Part shown: positions 10,822-23,679 of the stretch, one piece after another
How the letters are laid out: each line of letters begins with the position of its first letter
Position numbering within the stretch: the first letter of the stretch is position 1
Assembly (NCBI GenBank): GCA_964017125.1
Contig: OZ024903.1
Location: 67,998,923 to 68,062,922 of the forward strand
Direction: 5' to 3'
Length of the DNA: 64,000 bases
From: Flabesymbios commensalis
Lineage: Eukaryota > Annelida > Polychaeta > Terebellida > Flabelligeridae
Made by a program: the position numbers and the translations under genes
Notes under the pieces: model-generated
Database searches by the model: none
Told to the model about the DNA's origin: nothing
What the model saw: only the letters and a program-made list of their open reading frames with translations

Positions 10822-13800
10822 AAACTGATGCAATTCTAGTCGATTTATGTACATGTTGACATATATTGTCATATCAAGGAACAAAAAATAATGATAATTT
10901 TGGCTTCATTCTGTCGCTTTAATATAATTATTTCAATAAACAGATAATTTTAAATCATAGTCCGGCAGCCACTAGGGTTGACCTTGCAATATGGTCTATA
11001 GTTTTTTTCTTGGTGGATTATGCTGGTAGAGATGACAAAGATTGAATATTCGGTTGCTGACTCTGCATAAGTCTTGAGCATTTTTTATAATTAGCATAAA
11101 CCAAATGGCCGCCGAAATATCAGATTTTTTTCAGAAAAAGGATCATGTCACCTCCTACTTCAATATACGGCTGAAGATTTATCCTGATTATATTAGGCCT
11201 ACCGTAGTATTAAAAATATCAATATGGAACTCACATAACTTAGGTATCCTGCTTGTAACAAGACGCTTTGTTAATAGTATAATGCATTTTGAAACTATGT
11301 TTTGGTCACTGATCACGTTTTGACATTGTCTGCAAGTGTTACATTTTGACAAACATCACTTTTCCATATCTCGGGATACTGTAGGCCTACACTAAGTAAC
11401 TACAAAAGAAAGATTTGATAACTAGTATCTTGCCGGGTATTTATTGTGAAAATGTGTGGCTCCCTGACAATAATCCCTCAAAAAGGCAACTTGTTTGTGT
11501 TTCAGGTGATATTTTTCGATAAAAAACGGGGTGAATATGAATGCATTGCTGTGGCGCGCCACCAAGATACTGCGCCACTACAAACCGGTCCGTTGAAACA
11601 ATGCATAACAAATCGGCGCAGTTACATTTTAAAGCCTTGTTAGCAGCTTCCATTCTTTCTGCTGTTCGTTTCTAGTCACCCCACCGTTCCTATTCATCCT
11701 AGTATATTTTATTATGAAGATTCCATATTTTTGTGGGAAATGTTCAGTTGTTTGTTTTAAATATACTTGTTTGTTTCTGTTCACCCCATGTTTGGGTTAT
11801 GCCCATAAGGGACTGCGGTAGACAAAATGTTAATGTTCCTATTTACCCCGTTTTGGGGATGACTCGGAACATCGCAGTCGTTTTTTTCTAAAATACCACC
11901 ATAAGACACCCCATGTGTATGGGCATAAATCTCCAGTAAAATATTTCGAGGAAAATAGTTAAAACTCTTTTTTGTTCAAATTCCCCACAAAGACATACCC
12001 CTGGAACATGAGTTTATTTAACAAAAATCGTAATGTAATATTTCAAGTAGACCCTCATAAGCAACCATTAGAAGTGGCTTCATAAAACTTGGCACATAGC
12101 TGTATAACCCTCAGAGTTTTAATGTGGCATAGATGTAAGATGACACCAAGGTCATTTCAATGTCATTTCAAGTCAAATAAACTTATTTTTTAATGCATTG
12201 AGAACATGGCCTGCTAAATCCTCATATCTGAATTATGCTTAAAACAAACGTTCCTATAGTGTATACTCATATGTCACATATAACACTTTCGTGCAATTTG
12301 TCTGTTAAAATTGATTTTTTACTTGATTCTGATTCAAAATATCATGACAATCAGGAAAAAATTGCTTTTTTCTATAGGTCGATAAAAGGTCTCAAATGGC
12401 GTGTGTTTGAAGTTAAGATGACCTTAACCGTGTATGGTCTGGCCTTCAGTTACTTAGCGTCAGAGTTACTGCCCTACTACGATAAATCATATTAATTCAT
12501 TGCAGAATAATTTTCATAATAAATAAATGTACGGTACAATATACAATTTGAATGAGAATTAAATGAGTTAATCTGAAATGAAAGACAATTAAGCTGAAAT
12601 GAAAGAAAATTATTATCTAAAGAGCTATTATAGCTATCATGATTGTGTAATGTCGTTATCCATCAATTTATTTTTGTCATATAATTATGTGATATACGTT
12701 ATGTTATTAACCTTATGAAAACTGTTATCGGTACATTTAATTCAATGATACCTCAATATTACACTAACAAATAATACAAGATAGATATAGAGATGCAGTT
12801 ATTTATGTAATGGCAAAACGTGTGTGAAACGTGAATCCAAAGTCGAAGCCTTTTTTAAGAGTTGGGCCAGAGAATCACTCTCAGAAACACAACTTTGTTT
12901 TTAATTGACTTCTTCTTCGATATATAATTAGAGAAAGGATAGTTCCGAAAATATAAGCAGCAATATATTAATAATTCTGACTGGTATTGTTATATCAGAT
13001 AAATGAATGCAATGCATAATGATGCTAGTAACATAAAATAAATCAAGTTACATGTTTTAGAAGTGGTGAGCTCGACAGTTTAATAGGTTTTGTCATATTA
13101 CATTCTTTGACTGCTAAAATTAAAACCAAAATTGTAAACTTTACGTGTTTTGTTTTGTGGCAGCATTCTTAATAATATGATTATATAACTTCATGTTCGA
13201 CATGTTTGAGGTCCCGACTCGAGTGAAGGTTCAAAAATGTGATATTGACGTTTGAATCACAGATTTTTTTAAACTTCCACACTATCGTTATATATTGTCA
13301 ACAAAAAAACACATTTATTTTGCAAACCGAAGTTTACTCTGTGCCAGAATGTAATTTTAGTAACTGCCTTTGGTATTTCCTTGCATTGAAGATAATGTTT
13401 ATGTAATATTAAAAAAATGGTAATTACTTAATATTATTTCAGATATTCGTTGAAAATATATATCATCAGGGGAGGGGGGATAAATAGGCGAATAAGAGAA
13501 CGAATGATTGGGGTATTCGGACACTTTTTTGCACATATAAATTATGACTAAACTGGACCAGGATAACTTTCCGTGTACATGGTGTATCAGAGCTGTACCG
13601 ATTTCTGTATTTTCAAGAGGTGACAATTGTGGCAAATCTAAGGGTATGAAAATCACACGTACTGCATATTCAAGGGTCAATAATTATGTATTATGTGTTC
13701 ATTCAAAGGCTGCTTTGTGTGTCGAACATTGGGCCTAGATTAGTATGCTGTGCAAAAAGAAGGTTTTCGTGTTTTTGACAGTGACAGATAGTTTGTTAAA

Positions 13801-13834
13801 ACTTTTTGGCTATGTCGAGCATTGTGTCTATTCA

Positions 13835-14014
13835 GAAAGGATGTGTTATTGTCCAAATCTGTATAGCCCTATTAAATGGTATGTTTACGCCAGAAACTGT
13901 ATGGGGCCTAGTGATTTTCGGCAAGAAAGGATGTGTTATTGTCCAAATCTGTATAGCCCTATTAAATGGTATGGCTACGCCAGAAACTGTATGGGGCCTA
14001 GTTATTTTCGGCAA
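13835..14014 (+). repeat. 90-bp tandem duplication, two copies (copy 2)
   Basis: Same as 8021-8200 at an offset of 5814; the two-unit array therefore predates the large duplication. Confidence 0.9.
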
Positions 14015-14534
14015 AATGAAATCACGCGACGGATAAAATATTATATATGGGCTTACATCCAGGAATAATCTGTTGTCTCAGAATAATTATTTATTTCTAC
14101 ATCAAAATGTACAAATTATTATACAAAGGATATACTTTATATACAGTAGGCCTATAATAGTAGAACAGTAGGCTTTCACTAAGATAGAATAGTCGCTGGC
14201 GTTGATTTTGGTAGGGAAATGGCATATTGACGACACCACGGAAACATCTAAACTTGCTACATAGGCTAGCGCTGATCGGCCTATGGCATTGAATTGTGTA
14301 CAGCCGCTGTCCTGCCACAGAAATAAACTGTGCCCAGTGTGGGGTTAAATCGCAATTCGCTGACTTACCTGCAGTGTACACGTCTTCACTACCATATTTG
14401 ACGCATATATGTGAAGATTTTTTATTGTTAGAAAGGGAAAGTAAGTTTATATTCATGTTATTTATCCGAAACTACACTTGAGGCTACCAAGTGATCTCGG
14501 ATGAAGAGGGGTGGAAAAGCGAGATTTTGTGAGA

Positions 14535-14607
14535 TGACGTCATCGCACGTGGTAGATGACGTCATCGCACGTGGTATCTGCCGTTTTTCTTGTGCTTCAC
14601 GCACGTG
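14535..14607 (+). promoter_or_regulatory. Cluster of CRE and E-box palindromes (copy 2)
   Basis: Exact counterpart of 8721-8793 in the second duplication copy. All five palindromes are intact. Confidence 0.45.
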
Positions 14608-15152
14608 TTTTTGTGTTGATCAACTAGTTTAAGGCGGTCTGAGCATGCTCCTTCAGCGGACGAATTCTCCTCAAATAGATGTCGCTCATGTCGCACTGGC
14701 GAAGGTTGATGCAAACTATATCGCTGTGAATTGTATTTGTATTTTACCTAAATTCAGGTCTAATATGTCACATATCAGCTCAAGAATCACAGATATGTAA
14801 AAAAAAAATATTTATTATAAGCAAGATGATGTTAGATTGGCCATAGCTCATCAGATTAAGTCCAGAAGAGCAATTTGAAGTTGATATCAAAGCCACTTTG
14901 ATACTAGATTCACGGCTCTGTGGGTCGCTGCGCTCGCCCAGAGACGTTGTTTACTCGGCTATACATAAGCCTACAACTGCTTTTTGTTGAATATGTTCAT
15001 ATGTTGAATCGGTACCGCACAAAATCCTAAAGATACATCGTAGGCCTACTGTGTGGACTCGGCTTTAGTTGCCAGTGAGTGTCTGATGATGAATCAACAG
15101 TTCATGCTCTACAGACACGGTTCGTCTTGATACTATAAGTGTTGTGCCACGC

Positions 15153-15345
15153 CTCAAATTCTGACGTCTGAAGTCTATCCCGGCACTGAAAAAAAATAAA
15201 AAGTATAATGGCCGTAGACCCTTTAACGTAGGTATTCAAATGACGCGAAAAGACCTCTAAACTAAGACATTTAAAATGGTTTCAAAGTGAAAATCCCCGT
15301 GATCTCTAATTTTGAATATAAATATTCCAGCGCTCCAAGGGTTAA
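15153..15345 (-). mobile_element. TTAA-type hairpin MITE, truncated (copy 2)
   Basis: Duplicate of 9339-9531 within the segmental duplication. Confidence 0.65.
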
Positions 15346-15800
15346 ATAGAGAAAGGGAGAAACGATAATTTATTTTAGCATGTGATTTTAGGTTTCCAGA
15401 GCTGAACACACCTTTTGGTATGATATTGCTTGGAAGCATGAGTATAATATAATTATGTTACCTCGAGTATACCATGTAGACTCTATACTGCATCCATGAT
15501 GAATAACAATAATCATATAATGGCCGTGTTGCATGGTTTCTGTAGTCGCATGATCACAGTCTTGCTATGTGCAGTTATATTGTGTTAGGCCTACCGGTAC
15601 TTGTTATGTGGCCTACCAATTAAACCCAATTTTTATGACAATTTATTACAAACTGAAACTAGACTGTGGGAAATCTTAATTTTAGTGATGTTGAGCATGA
15701 GAAATAAATTCTTGAAAAGAAACAGTATTCAGCTACTAGTCTTATTCAACTCATACCGGTAGACTATTGTGTGTGCGTGTTACATAGGCCTATATGCCCC

Positions 15801-15901
15801 ACCCAACAAACAGAACATTTTGTATAACATTTGTAGGCCTAAAATGTTGCACAAATGTCAAAGTTGTACAAATGTTATACAAATGTTTTGTGTTCACTGG
15901 G
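15801..15901. mobile_element. Palindromic MITE, CAGCAAACAC family (arm type A)
   Basis: Left end cccaacaaacagaaca, right end tgtgttcactggg. The arms carry tgtataacattt and caaatgttatacaaatg, which pair. The core is diverged (aaatgttgcacaaatgtc). About 101 bp. Confidence 0.75.
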
Positions 15902-17200
15902 CAGTTATGAAACATCTATTCTATACATATTTTTTTAAAAGCACTTTTTATTTCAAACTCGACAAGGCGGGTTGCATATTGTGTGAAAATATATTTTTTG
16001 TGACTTTTCCAGCGGTATATCTTACTTGATTTTAAAAAATCAAATGTCCACATACGAGATTTGCAATATTGTGGGCTATCGTGTCTCTGTTATTCAATTC
16101 ACGAAAAAGTGTAGGCCTACGTTATATTTATTGGTATAGGATCACGTGCATATCGTACATGAAACTAGGCTTTCCCACGTTTTACGGTGCCAAATAAAAA
16201 ACGACCTGGCATCCTGACAATATTTAAAATAAAATGACAAAATGACGTAGTACATGAAAACGTGACGTCACAAATGTGCGCTAATTGCACAACTCGACCA
16301 CGTGTCGTAAAAATGAAATATATGACGTGAAACTACAGAACTATACATTTCCAATGATATATTATTTATCTCTGGGGAAAAAAAATTAATATTAGACCAT
16401 ATAAAACAAAAGCTCACGACTGTTGCATAAAATCAAGTGATGTCATATGTACAAAGCATGTATGTCATTTTTGTGTGACTACCTAGGCCAATTCTCTATA
16501 ATTTATACAAATGCTGGATATTGAACGGCATCTACATGTGTATATCGCAGCTCATAAATGATCCACCTTTATAAATATCCAGTAGAAATTGGTGAAAAAG
16601 TGACGTCAAAACCATCACGACATGACGTCACAAATGCACGTTTTATGAAAACTCGACCACTTGCCACAAAAACCGTTCACACTACGTGAAACTAGACGTT
16701 CATACCTTTCCAGCGATATATTATTTGTCTCTAGGAATTAAAGTGTCAGCTAACTCCTTAAATAACGTCAATTTTCATATTTCTTCCTCTACTACTTCTG
16801 CGTAGTTGAAAACATATATTTTGAGCCCCAATCATCCAAATCGGTCAAATGAGTCAAATTGTATGGTGAAAAATAGTTTTTGTGGACCGCTAATGGCGGC
16901 CATCTTGAAAAAAATGGCGGCTATCTTAAATTTGTGGGTGGCTAACGGTTTCTCAAGGGTGGCCCCTGGTGAATGTTCGTGCCAAGTTTAGTGCTTGTAT
17001 CACCATTTGAAAGATTTCATAATAATGCAATGTATGTATTTTATTTAGTTTTTACTCTTTAAATTAAATACAGTAGGGCCTAATTAGGTCTACAATAGTT
17101 TTCATGCATGTTTTTAAGCGGGTGTTTTTAAAGTAAAATTATATTTTATGCTTTAATTGACACTTTTTAAACTACTTTCCTTTTCACCCGAATTTTCTCC
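15902..17200. repeat. Diverged repeats of about 360 bp with TGACGTCA words
   Basis: Three stretches end in ttccagcggtatatctt (about 16008), ttccaatgatatattatttatctct (about 16350) and ttccagcgatatattatttgtctct (about 16710). The last two are preceded by tgacgtcacaaatg and aactcgaccac. This is an old tandem array of at least two to three units. The region after 16740 includes ggcggccatcttg phrases and no gene. Confidence 0.55.
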
Positions 17201-17271
17201 TGCAATAGCGATAGGCAGTATTTGTTTACTTGTAAAGTAAGCAGAAAATGCCTTTTGGCTTTGCACGGCAG
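17201..17271. mobile_element. Palindromic MITE, GGCAGTATCTGC family
   Basis: taggcagtatttgtttactt / aagtaagcagaaaatgcctt fold on a short aaa loop; the right end ttggctttgcacggcag is the family end. The left end has decayed. Confidence 0.7.
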
Positions 17272-18276
17272 CATAGGCTACCCAGCTCGTAATAATTGAA
17301 ATTCTATATTTTATTGATTTTTTAAAGATTTATATCTCTTTATATGTCAAAATTATATACAATAATCGCATAGCTTAGGTTTTGATGCACGTTTTTGGGT
17401 GTTAAGTTGGGAAAGACACGATGTTTGTTTGCTGTTTGGCATAGCTAGCCCTAAAACCAGGCTGCTCGGGCCTTTCGATAATTGTTTCTTTGTTCGTTTG
17501 TAAATAAATATAATTAGTCAGTGAGACCATGCTGATTTCGAAAGAGAAAAAAAAAGACTTGGCTGAAACTGGTTTGAGTGGAGAGAAGTGGTGTACCACC
17601 TAGCGTGTATATAACGGCGGACGGCCCAATACGACACACGTACACGTAAACAGTGTAAGAGTCATAATACCGTACAGCGCAAAGTAAACACTGGTAAACT
17701 AGATGGGACTGTTTTCCGCACGAAAACATTCAATCATCCCCGTTGACATATTTCCATGCGAGTCCATATAAAATTTCGCCAAAAATAAGAAGATGGCTGC
17801 CGTCAGCAGCCATTTTTTTAATAAGTCCTACATACATCCACAATCTTCGTTTAATGTTTTTTTCCCAAAATATCATCAGATATACAGAAATACCTAGAGA
17901 ACCACCACGTCAAATTTGAATGCGATTCAACCAACGGCTCATAAAATATCGCGCCCACAAGTTTTTATGCGATCATCTTGACAAAATGGCCATTTGTAGC
18001 TCGGTGCCCCCCCCCCCAAAAAAAAAAATACATAGGAAATATTTTCCAGGCATATCAGTGAAAAATATAATAAAATCATCAGTTGACGTTTTAGTGAGAG
18101 CTAATTAGATCTGAGGATACGCCCGCAAATCTGGAATGTGAGTAATTATATGGCGCAAACATCCAGCCTGGTGCTGCTCGCCTTACGTCATGTTATTATC
18201 TCTGGTCACTGGACCTGCTCATGCATGTACCATTTCAACTCCCCGGGGAGCATACAGCAATGCAAACATTTGGCGT
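17272..18276. other. non-coding DNA
   Basis: No gene recognised. Includes a C12/A10 run near 18006 and an atggctgc/gcagccat foldback near 17793. Confidence 0.4.
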
Positions 18277-18636
18277 TATACCCGCCGTCAGATTAACTTG
18301 TATCGCATGTTTTTCGCCAATTTCTCAGTCAATTCTCAACGGAAAATATTGTATATCTAAAAAGTTAGACCATCTGGCATGTAATGCAATTCAGAGCTAA
18401 AAACAAACTTTAATTTAACCAGTTTAATGGGTTTATAGAGGTACGTCGTAATTTCAAATTTACTACATGTCAAATGGTCTAACTTTTGAACTACATGATA
18501 TTTTTTTATGAAAATGTCACGGTAGTCGCCGTGTGACTCGAAAATCGTCCTTGCAAAATTTTATCAAAATCGGTTGAGAATTGACTGAGAAATCGGCGAA
18601 AAACATGCGATACAAGTTAATCTGACGGCGGGTATA
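18277..18636. mobile_element. MITE with 64-bp terminal inverted repeats
   Basis: 18277-18340 and 18573-18636 are inverted repeats matching at 63 of 64 positions, beginning tatacccgccgtcagatt. Flanking TA dinucleotides could be a TA target duplication (mariner-like) but are ambiguous because the ends themselves read TATA. Inside lies a second inverted pair, agttagaccatctggcatgt near 18363 and acatgtcaaatggtctaact near 18465. There is no reading frame, and the element is 360 bp long. Confidence 0.92.
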
Positions 18637-18689
18637 GGTACTTATAGTACATATCTGTCCTACCACCTACTCAGTTAAACTTGAGTGAC

Positions 18690-18876
18690 GTGAAGCACAT
18701 GCAGGTGAAGTGCCTTGCGAAATGACACAGCATCGAAACAACGAAGCCTTAGCGTTGAGAGAGAAGACACAGGGTATTTCTTTGAAGACCTGCACCAAGC
18801 GGGAATTGAATCCGCACGACGGGCAGCGATAATTGCAAAACGCCAGGCTCTAACTATTGTACCACGTCCCTCTATG
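18690..18876 (-). mobile_element. tRNA-derived SINE, second type
   Basis: On the minus strand, from about 18870: gacgtggtacaatagttag (A-box-like), then ggattcaattcccgc (B-box-like), then a body reaching about 18690. The family differs from the dimeric SINE. No target duplication was found, so the boundaries are approximate. Confidence 0.6.
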
Positions 18877-19480
18877 GGTTACTATCATATACATACATTA
18901 TGTACATAACACGGTGGCACTATTTCATCAATGTCCTTATTCGGCGTTAATGAAATGTCCAGATGCTATTACAATTTTGTTTTTTAATAAAAATATTGAG
19001 TTTTACAGTGAAAATGGTTAAGGCCCTATGTGTACATTAGATTCCCTTAGGGATGTTGCAAAGATGAACAAATATGAACAAATATGAACAAAAGATGAAC
19101 AAATATTTGATGATTATTGGTTTCCAAAAAAAAAATGGGTAGGGGGGGTGGGTGGCTGATGTGAGCTCTATCCAAATGTTATTTGGATGTTTAGAATTTT
19201 TTTAACTTTGCAAAATCCCTTAACTGCATCGGTGCGCAATATTTTTTTCGGTTTTAACTACCTCCATCTCAGTTGTCGGGAAAACATGGCGGTCGTTAAC
19301 TCAACGATGTCTCACCATTGGCCTGAGATTTAGACTTGTGTTATTTTAGTAGGGTTGGGCGATGTTCCGTTATATATCAGCATGTAGACAGGTGATCAGT
19401 CAGATGTCACCGTAATGACAGTGTTACCGTGCGGAGGACTGGAATTAAAAAGTCAACCGACAACTAACGTCAAGGGGGTA
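18877..19480. other. non-coding DNA
   Basis: No gene. A short direct repeat of aacaaatatg lies near 19070-19105. Confidence 0.4.
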
Positions 19481-19567
19481 TGTACCCAGAAATCACGATA
19501 CAGACACCCCGTGTTGTTTTAATGCTGGGCCCAACACTAAAACAACACGTGGTGGGCGTCTCGTATG
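19481..19567. mobile_element. Palindromic MITE, degenerate, CAGCAAACAC family
   Basis: The core is cgtgttgttttaatgctggg...caacactaaaacaacacg. Outer ends are decayed (gtacccagaaatcac, ggtgggcgtctcg). Confidence 0.5.
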
Positions 19568-19819
19568 GTCCGTGACAGACACAATACAGCGCAGACAAAG
19601 GTGTGAATGTGGAATGGTCGAGACGTGATTAATTCCACGTAGAAACGCAAATAAACAACCATATAGTTTTATTATTTGTATGCTATAATTGCATAGACTA
19701 CATCTCAAGGAAATAAGGTTAAAAAATATTGGATTCAATCAGATTGTAACAAATTAAACACTCTATTTTTCACAAATATATCCAAAATCACAGATCTCTG
19801 TTAGCATGGTTAGTGTGTG

Positions 19820-20010
19820 CATGAAATAAATCGGGCTTTAGGCCACCTTTGTGCATATATAGGCTAAACTGGGCCAGGAAATCCTCCTGAGGATGGTGAG
19901 ATGATTGAGATGACACTGTCCTCCAAACACAGGATTCGAAATTCAAGCCCTGGCGGTCTGAGGCCGAGCACGCTACCTCTCGGTCACGGTGTCTCCCTAC
20001 AATACTGACT
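19820..20010 (-). mobile_element. tRNA-derived SINE lacking head 1, with 10-bp TSD
   Basis: Same body and head 2 as 1577-1883 but stops after head 2. Flanked by GTTAGTGTGT at 19810-19819 and 20011-20020. It is therefore either a 5'-truncated copy of the dimer or a monomeric relative. Confidence 0.85.
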
Positions 20011-20020
20011 GTTAGTGTGT

Positions 20021-20448
20021 AGGGCCTAAGTCATGGGAAGTATGGAAAAATCTATAAAACAATGGATCACGTAACGAAATGCTAGAAAAAGAAATGTTAA
20101 CACCTCCATTAAAGTAGCTTGGAAAAGTTTATTTGATTCTTGTGTGCTGATGAGACAATGACAATGCTAAATGAGTCGTGGCTCCTTTTTAAATGATTTG
20201 GGAATTGAGTTATTTCATCAGCTTAAATGAGTAATTCTATTTCATTTAATATATGCCCAATGATATAAAATATCAACTTCTACCATTAGAAATTGGCAGT
20301 TGAGTTATTCTACTTTGATACTCCCACAATGAATATTTGTTAACATAGTTAAGAAAAGACGTAGGGGATGTCAAATCCCATTAAATTTAACTAACAATCA
20401 CAACTGGAGTGCGTTCAATTTAATACTCATGTGAGGCAGGTTGAATTC
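20021..20448. other. non-coding DNA
   Basis: No gene or repeat recognised; AT-rich. Confidence 0.35.
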
Positions 20449-20676
20449 ACCCTTAAAGTGATGAAATACTTTTATATAAACCATAGAGACCAAAGGGTTT
20501 TTCAATTTGAAGTCATCATAAATGTCTTAGTTAGCTCTTTCCACTTCATTTGAATACCTATGCTATTATAAACAGTATACTCTTTCAGTGCGGGTATCGA
20601 CGTTAGACGTCAAATTCTGACGTCTACAAACGTCAGATTCTGACGTCTAAAGTCAATTCCCACGTTGTAAGGTTTA
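20449..20676 (-). mobile_element. TTAA-type hairpin MITE
   Basis: In reverse orientation to the copies at 30433, 36521 and 40858. The right side has the strong hairpin gacgttagacgtcaaattct...agattctgacgtctaaagtc (20602-20653). The interior shows the shared gtcttagttagctctttcc and tttgaataccta phrases. Confidence 0.8.
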
Positions 20677-22831
20677 AGCCCCTATAGTCACAATGCAATA
20701 CATTGTCGTGGCCAGGTAAAGATGAAATTCACGTGTCAAAGATTAGTTATCACAAAAAAAACCCCGCCAAAATCGTTTTAAATGTCAAACAAAAACGTTT
20801 TCCTATTAGCACATAAGCCAGAGTGTCGTATGTGTTACTTATTTGAGTGGCAAATACGGCATTCTGGCTGCTAGGGGCTGATACGTTGCCAATAAATATA
20901 ACACCTTATCATTATAAATATAACACCTACGTGTAAGTAGGGTGGTATGCGCTATTGTCGACCTGCCTTCGTCATGAATAATTATCTAGAATACACCAGG
21001 TCAGAAACAGGTGTTGTTATTTTTGGTAATCTCGAAATATTGCGGATGATTAAGGCAGTATTTCCATGCATCGTGACCTATACTAGGCCTATATATTAAC
21101 GTATCAAGCCAATGGTGGGTGACAAGGAGGGGACCCACTTTTCCACCACACCTAAGTACATTATATAGGTTTGATAAAAAAATGTTTTATATCGGACCAT
21201 AGAGGAGCTCTACACTGCTACGTTTAGTGCAAATTATTTACTTTGCTTCTTTTTCTCAGAATGGCCTACATGTTTCACTGAGTACAGTAAAGCATGACTT
21301 ATTACTCCACAGCTGGCGTTACGTGGTCGCTAAGTCTAATCCGAGGAATAGAAAACGGAATCTGTATCATCAATGTTATTTTTGACATCCACTCAGTTCA
21401 GCTGAAATGACTGGATGACAAAAATTTGCAATATTGAAAACAAAATATCGACTGCATTGGTATATGAAAAGTTTTTTAGACCTACACACAACTATATGGA
21501 CGTGATACCTAATGACGTTTTCAGTATTACCTTAGACATGTTGATTTATTCGCTTGTAAACTTGTCGAGTTTTCGCTATAAATGTGTTTATTTATTCGCC
21601 TGTAAACCTCCTTGGTTCCATGAACCGTGTCTCACAGGCCATGGTTACAACTCTTGACTTGTTGACTCCTGAGATAGCAGCGAAAAAACTGGCAAACTGG
21701 CCGTCGTCAACCGTGTCAACTTGTACATGTTGTACACACCAGGTACTAGATACGCCCAAGAAATAACATGAATGTAGAACCGGCGTGTCAATAATGGTGA
21801 TCAATAGTTATATCGCAGCCATTCAATTGAAATCTCAACTGGTTTTAACCATGTTAACCATCACTTTCTGTTTAGAAAATTTCCAAAATCGGTGAAAATG
21901 TTAACTACTGGACAAATAAATAAAAAACAAAGTTCATTGAAAATTAATAGAGGAGAAACACTTTTAGTGTTAAGTTATAATAAACCTAATTAGGTCATGG
22001 CGTGATTGATAATTAAAAAGGTTGATGTTATGTGCACCATGTGCATTGGGTTTAGGTCTTGAACAATCGAAATTGACTTCGGTTGATGATTGAGAAAAAA
22101 GAAAGATGTGCATTATTGTCGTAGGCTTTAATTAAACAAACTTGACATAAAGACATGTGAAAATATTCAATGCACATAAAAAAAATACTTCAAACAACTC
22201 ATCATTATCTCTATTAGTGTTGAAGACATGCCAGAAAGAAATCATCCGCATATTATGCTGAAGATTGAAAATTAGTTGAGCCGCTCAGCCCCATATAAAT
22301 ATTTAAATTAACTGATCATGTTAAATCTGTAAAAATGCTAATTATATGTGGGATAAAATAATTTTGCGTACCAAATGAAACTGTAAATGCAAGCCAGCAG
22401 GGAAGGGCCATGTTCAGCTATCAAGTTGTCTGACTGTCTGACGTCATGCGTCAAACGAGATCTCGTGAAATGGTTTTATGCCAGAAACAGCTTGCGTAGA
22501 CACGACAAAATAATCACAGCTTGACCGGATAAATCCTGTTGCTTCCAAAGAGACACACAGTACGAATACAGAGCAATAACTCAGTTATTTGGTACAAGAG
22601 TCAAAATCAATAGAAATACGGCATTTAAAATGCAAGGGAAATCTATGAGAACGGGCTACAAATGTACGAGTGTAGATACGGTACAAATGCAGAACACCTC
22701 ATTACAAAAAGAGTGATATTTTCTTATGAACTCATCTGAAATACTACGCCAATTAATGTTATTCACATTTCTCCATGCTTGTATTTTGCAATAACCATGT
22801 ACAATTTCACCGTTTATTATAGAGACAACGA
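20677..22831. other. non-coding DNA, 2.2 kb
   Basis: No gene recognised. The frames at 21415-21657 (+) and 21592-21804 (-) overlap in antisense and resemble no family I know. Confidence 0.35.
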
Positions 22832-22939
22832 CCCAGCAAACACAAAACGTTGAACCAATGTTGTTTTATGATGGCACATCGTCTACGACGCTGGGCCAAC
22901 ATTAAAACAACATCGGTTCAACGTCTTGTATTTGCTGGG
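22832..22939. mobile_element. Palindromic MITE, CAGCAAACAC family (arm type B)
   Basis: Starts cccagcaaacacaaaacg and ends cgtcttgtatttgctggg. The arms gttgaaccaatgttgtttta and ttaaaacaacatcggttcaac pair around the core cgtctacgacg. Confidence 0.9.
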
Positions 22940-23159
22940 AACATTTAGGACAACAGGAATCCGCCTGCAATGCTAAGCCAACATCCAGCCACACCCGGGT
23001 GACTGTCTCTGCGGGGATTTAGCAGATAGATCTTAATTAAATAATTATTCAACTGCAAAACGCGCATGCCTGGGACGGTCAAGTGTAGGCCAACAGTAGC
23101 CTATTGAGTACAGATTGATGGCATTAATATAGCCACTGAACTGATTACAAGATACTACT

Positions 23160-23262
23160 TAAACGGGACATTGATCCAATGCTGTTTTAATGCTAGGCCA
23201 ACGTCTGCGACGCTGGCCCAACATTGAACCAACATTGAATAAATGTACAATGTTTGAGAGAA
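23160..23262. mobile_element. Palindromic MITE, degenerate, CAGCAAACAC family
   Basis: gggacattgatccaatgctg ... gccaacgtctgcgacgctgg ... acattgaaccaacattga. Outer ends are lost, especially on the right. Confidence 0.65.
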
Positions 23263-23273
23263 AGTCCTTCTGC

Positions 23274-23381
23274 CCCAGCAAACACAAGACATTTGTATAA
23301 TAATTATACAACGTCGGCCCAACGTCTTCGACGTTGGACCAACATTGCATAAAGTCATACAAATGTTTTGTGTTTACTGGG
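23274..23381. mobile_element. Palindromic MITE, CAGCAAACAC family (arm type A)
   Basis: Starts cccagcaaacacaagacatt and ends gttttgtgtttactggg. Core caacgtcttcgacgttgg. It sits 11 bp after the previous degenerate copy. Confidence 0.9.
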
Positions 23382-23570
23382 ATGTCAGTACAAGCTTGAG
23401 GTCAAGCAGTTTCAACATCCCGGCAGTAATACAGTCAGTTTGTTTGCAAGCCAGCGACCAAGTAGGGGCAAGGGCAAAGAGAATTATTAACTCATAGATG
23501 TCGCTCAAGTATATATGAACTTGCTGTTATTTTTGAACTTGCTCTTAATATATAACATGGAGATAGTAAA

Positions 23571-23679
23571 CCCAGCAAACACGGGGCATTCACCAAATGC
23601 TGTTTCAATGTTGGCCCACCGTCTTCGACGCTGGCCCAACATTGAAACAACATTGGGTGATTGCCCCTTGTTTGCTGGG
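23571..23679. mobile_element. Palindromic MITE, CAGCAAACAC family (arm type B)
   Basis: Starts cccagcaaacacggggcatt and ends ccccttgtttgctggg. Arms ctgtttcaatgttggccc and gcccaacattgaaacaac pair around gtcttcgac. The arms match almost throughout. Confidence 0.92.

Larger units (their letters stand above)
9851..15664 (+). repeat. Segmental tandem duplication, copy 2 (about 5.81 kb)
   Basis: Second copy of 2611-9850. The register offset is about 7240 before position 12400 and 5814 after it, because the segment matching 5163-6586 of copy 1 is missing at the joint ctcaaatggc/gtgtgtttga. Identity by eye is about 99% or more. It may be a genuine recent duplication, or two haplotypes of a heterozygous locus assembled in series. 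Confidence 0.95.
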
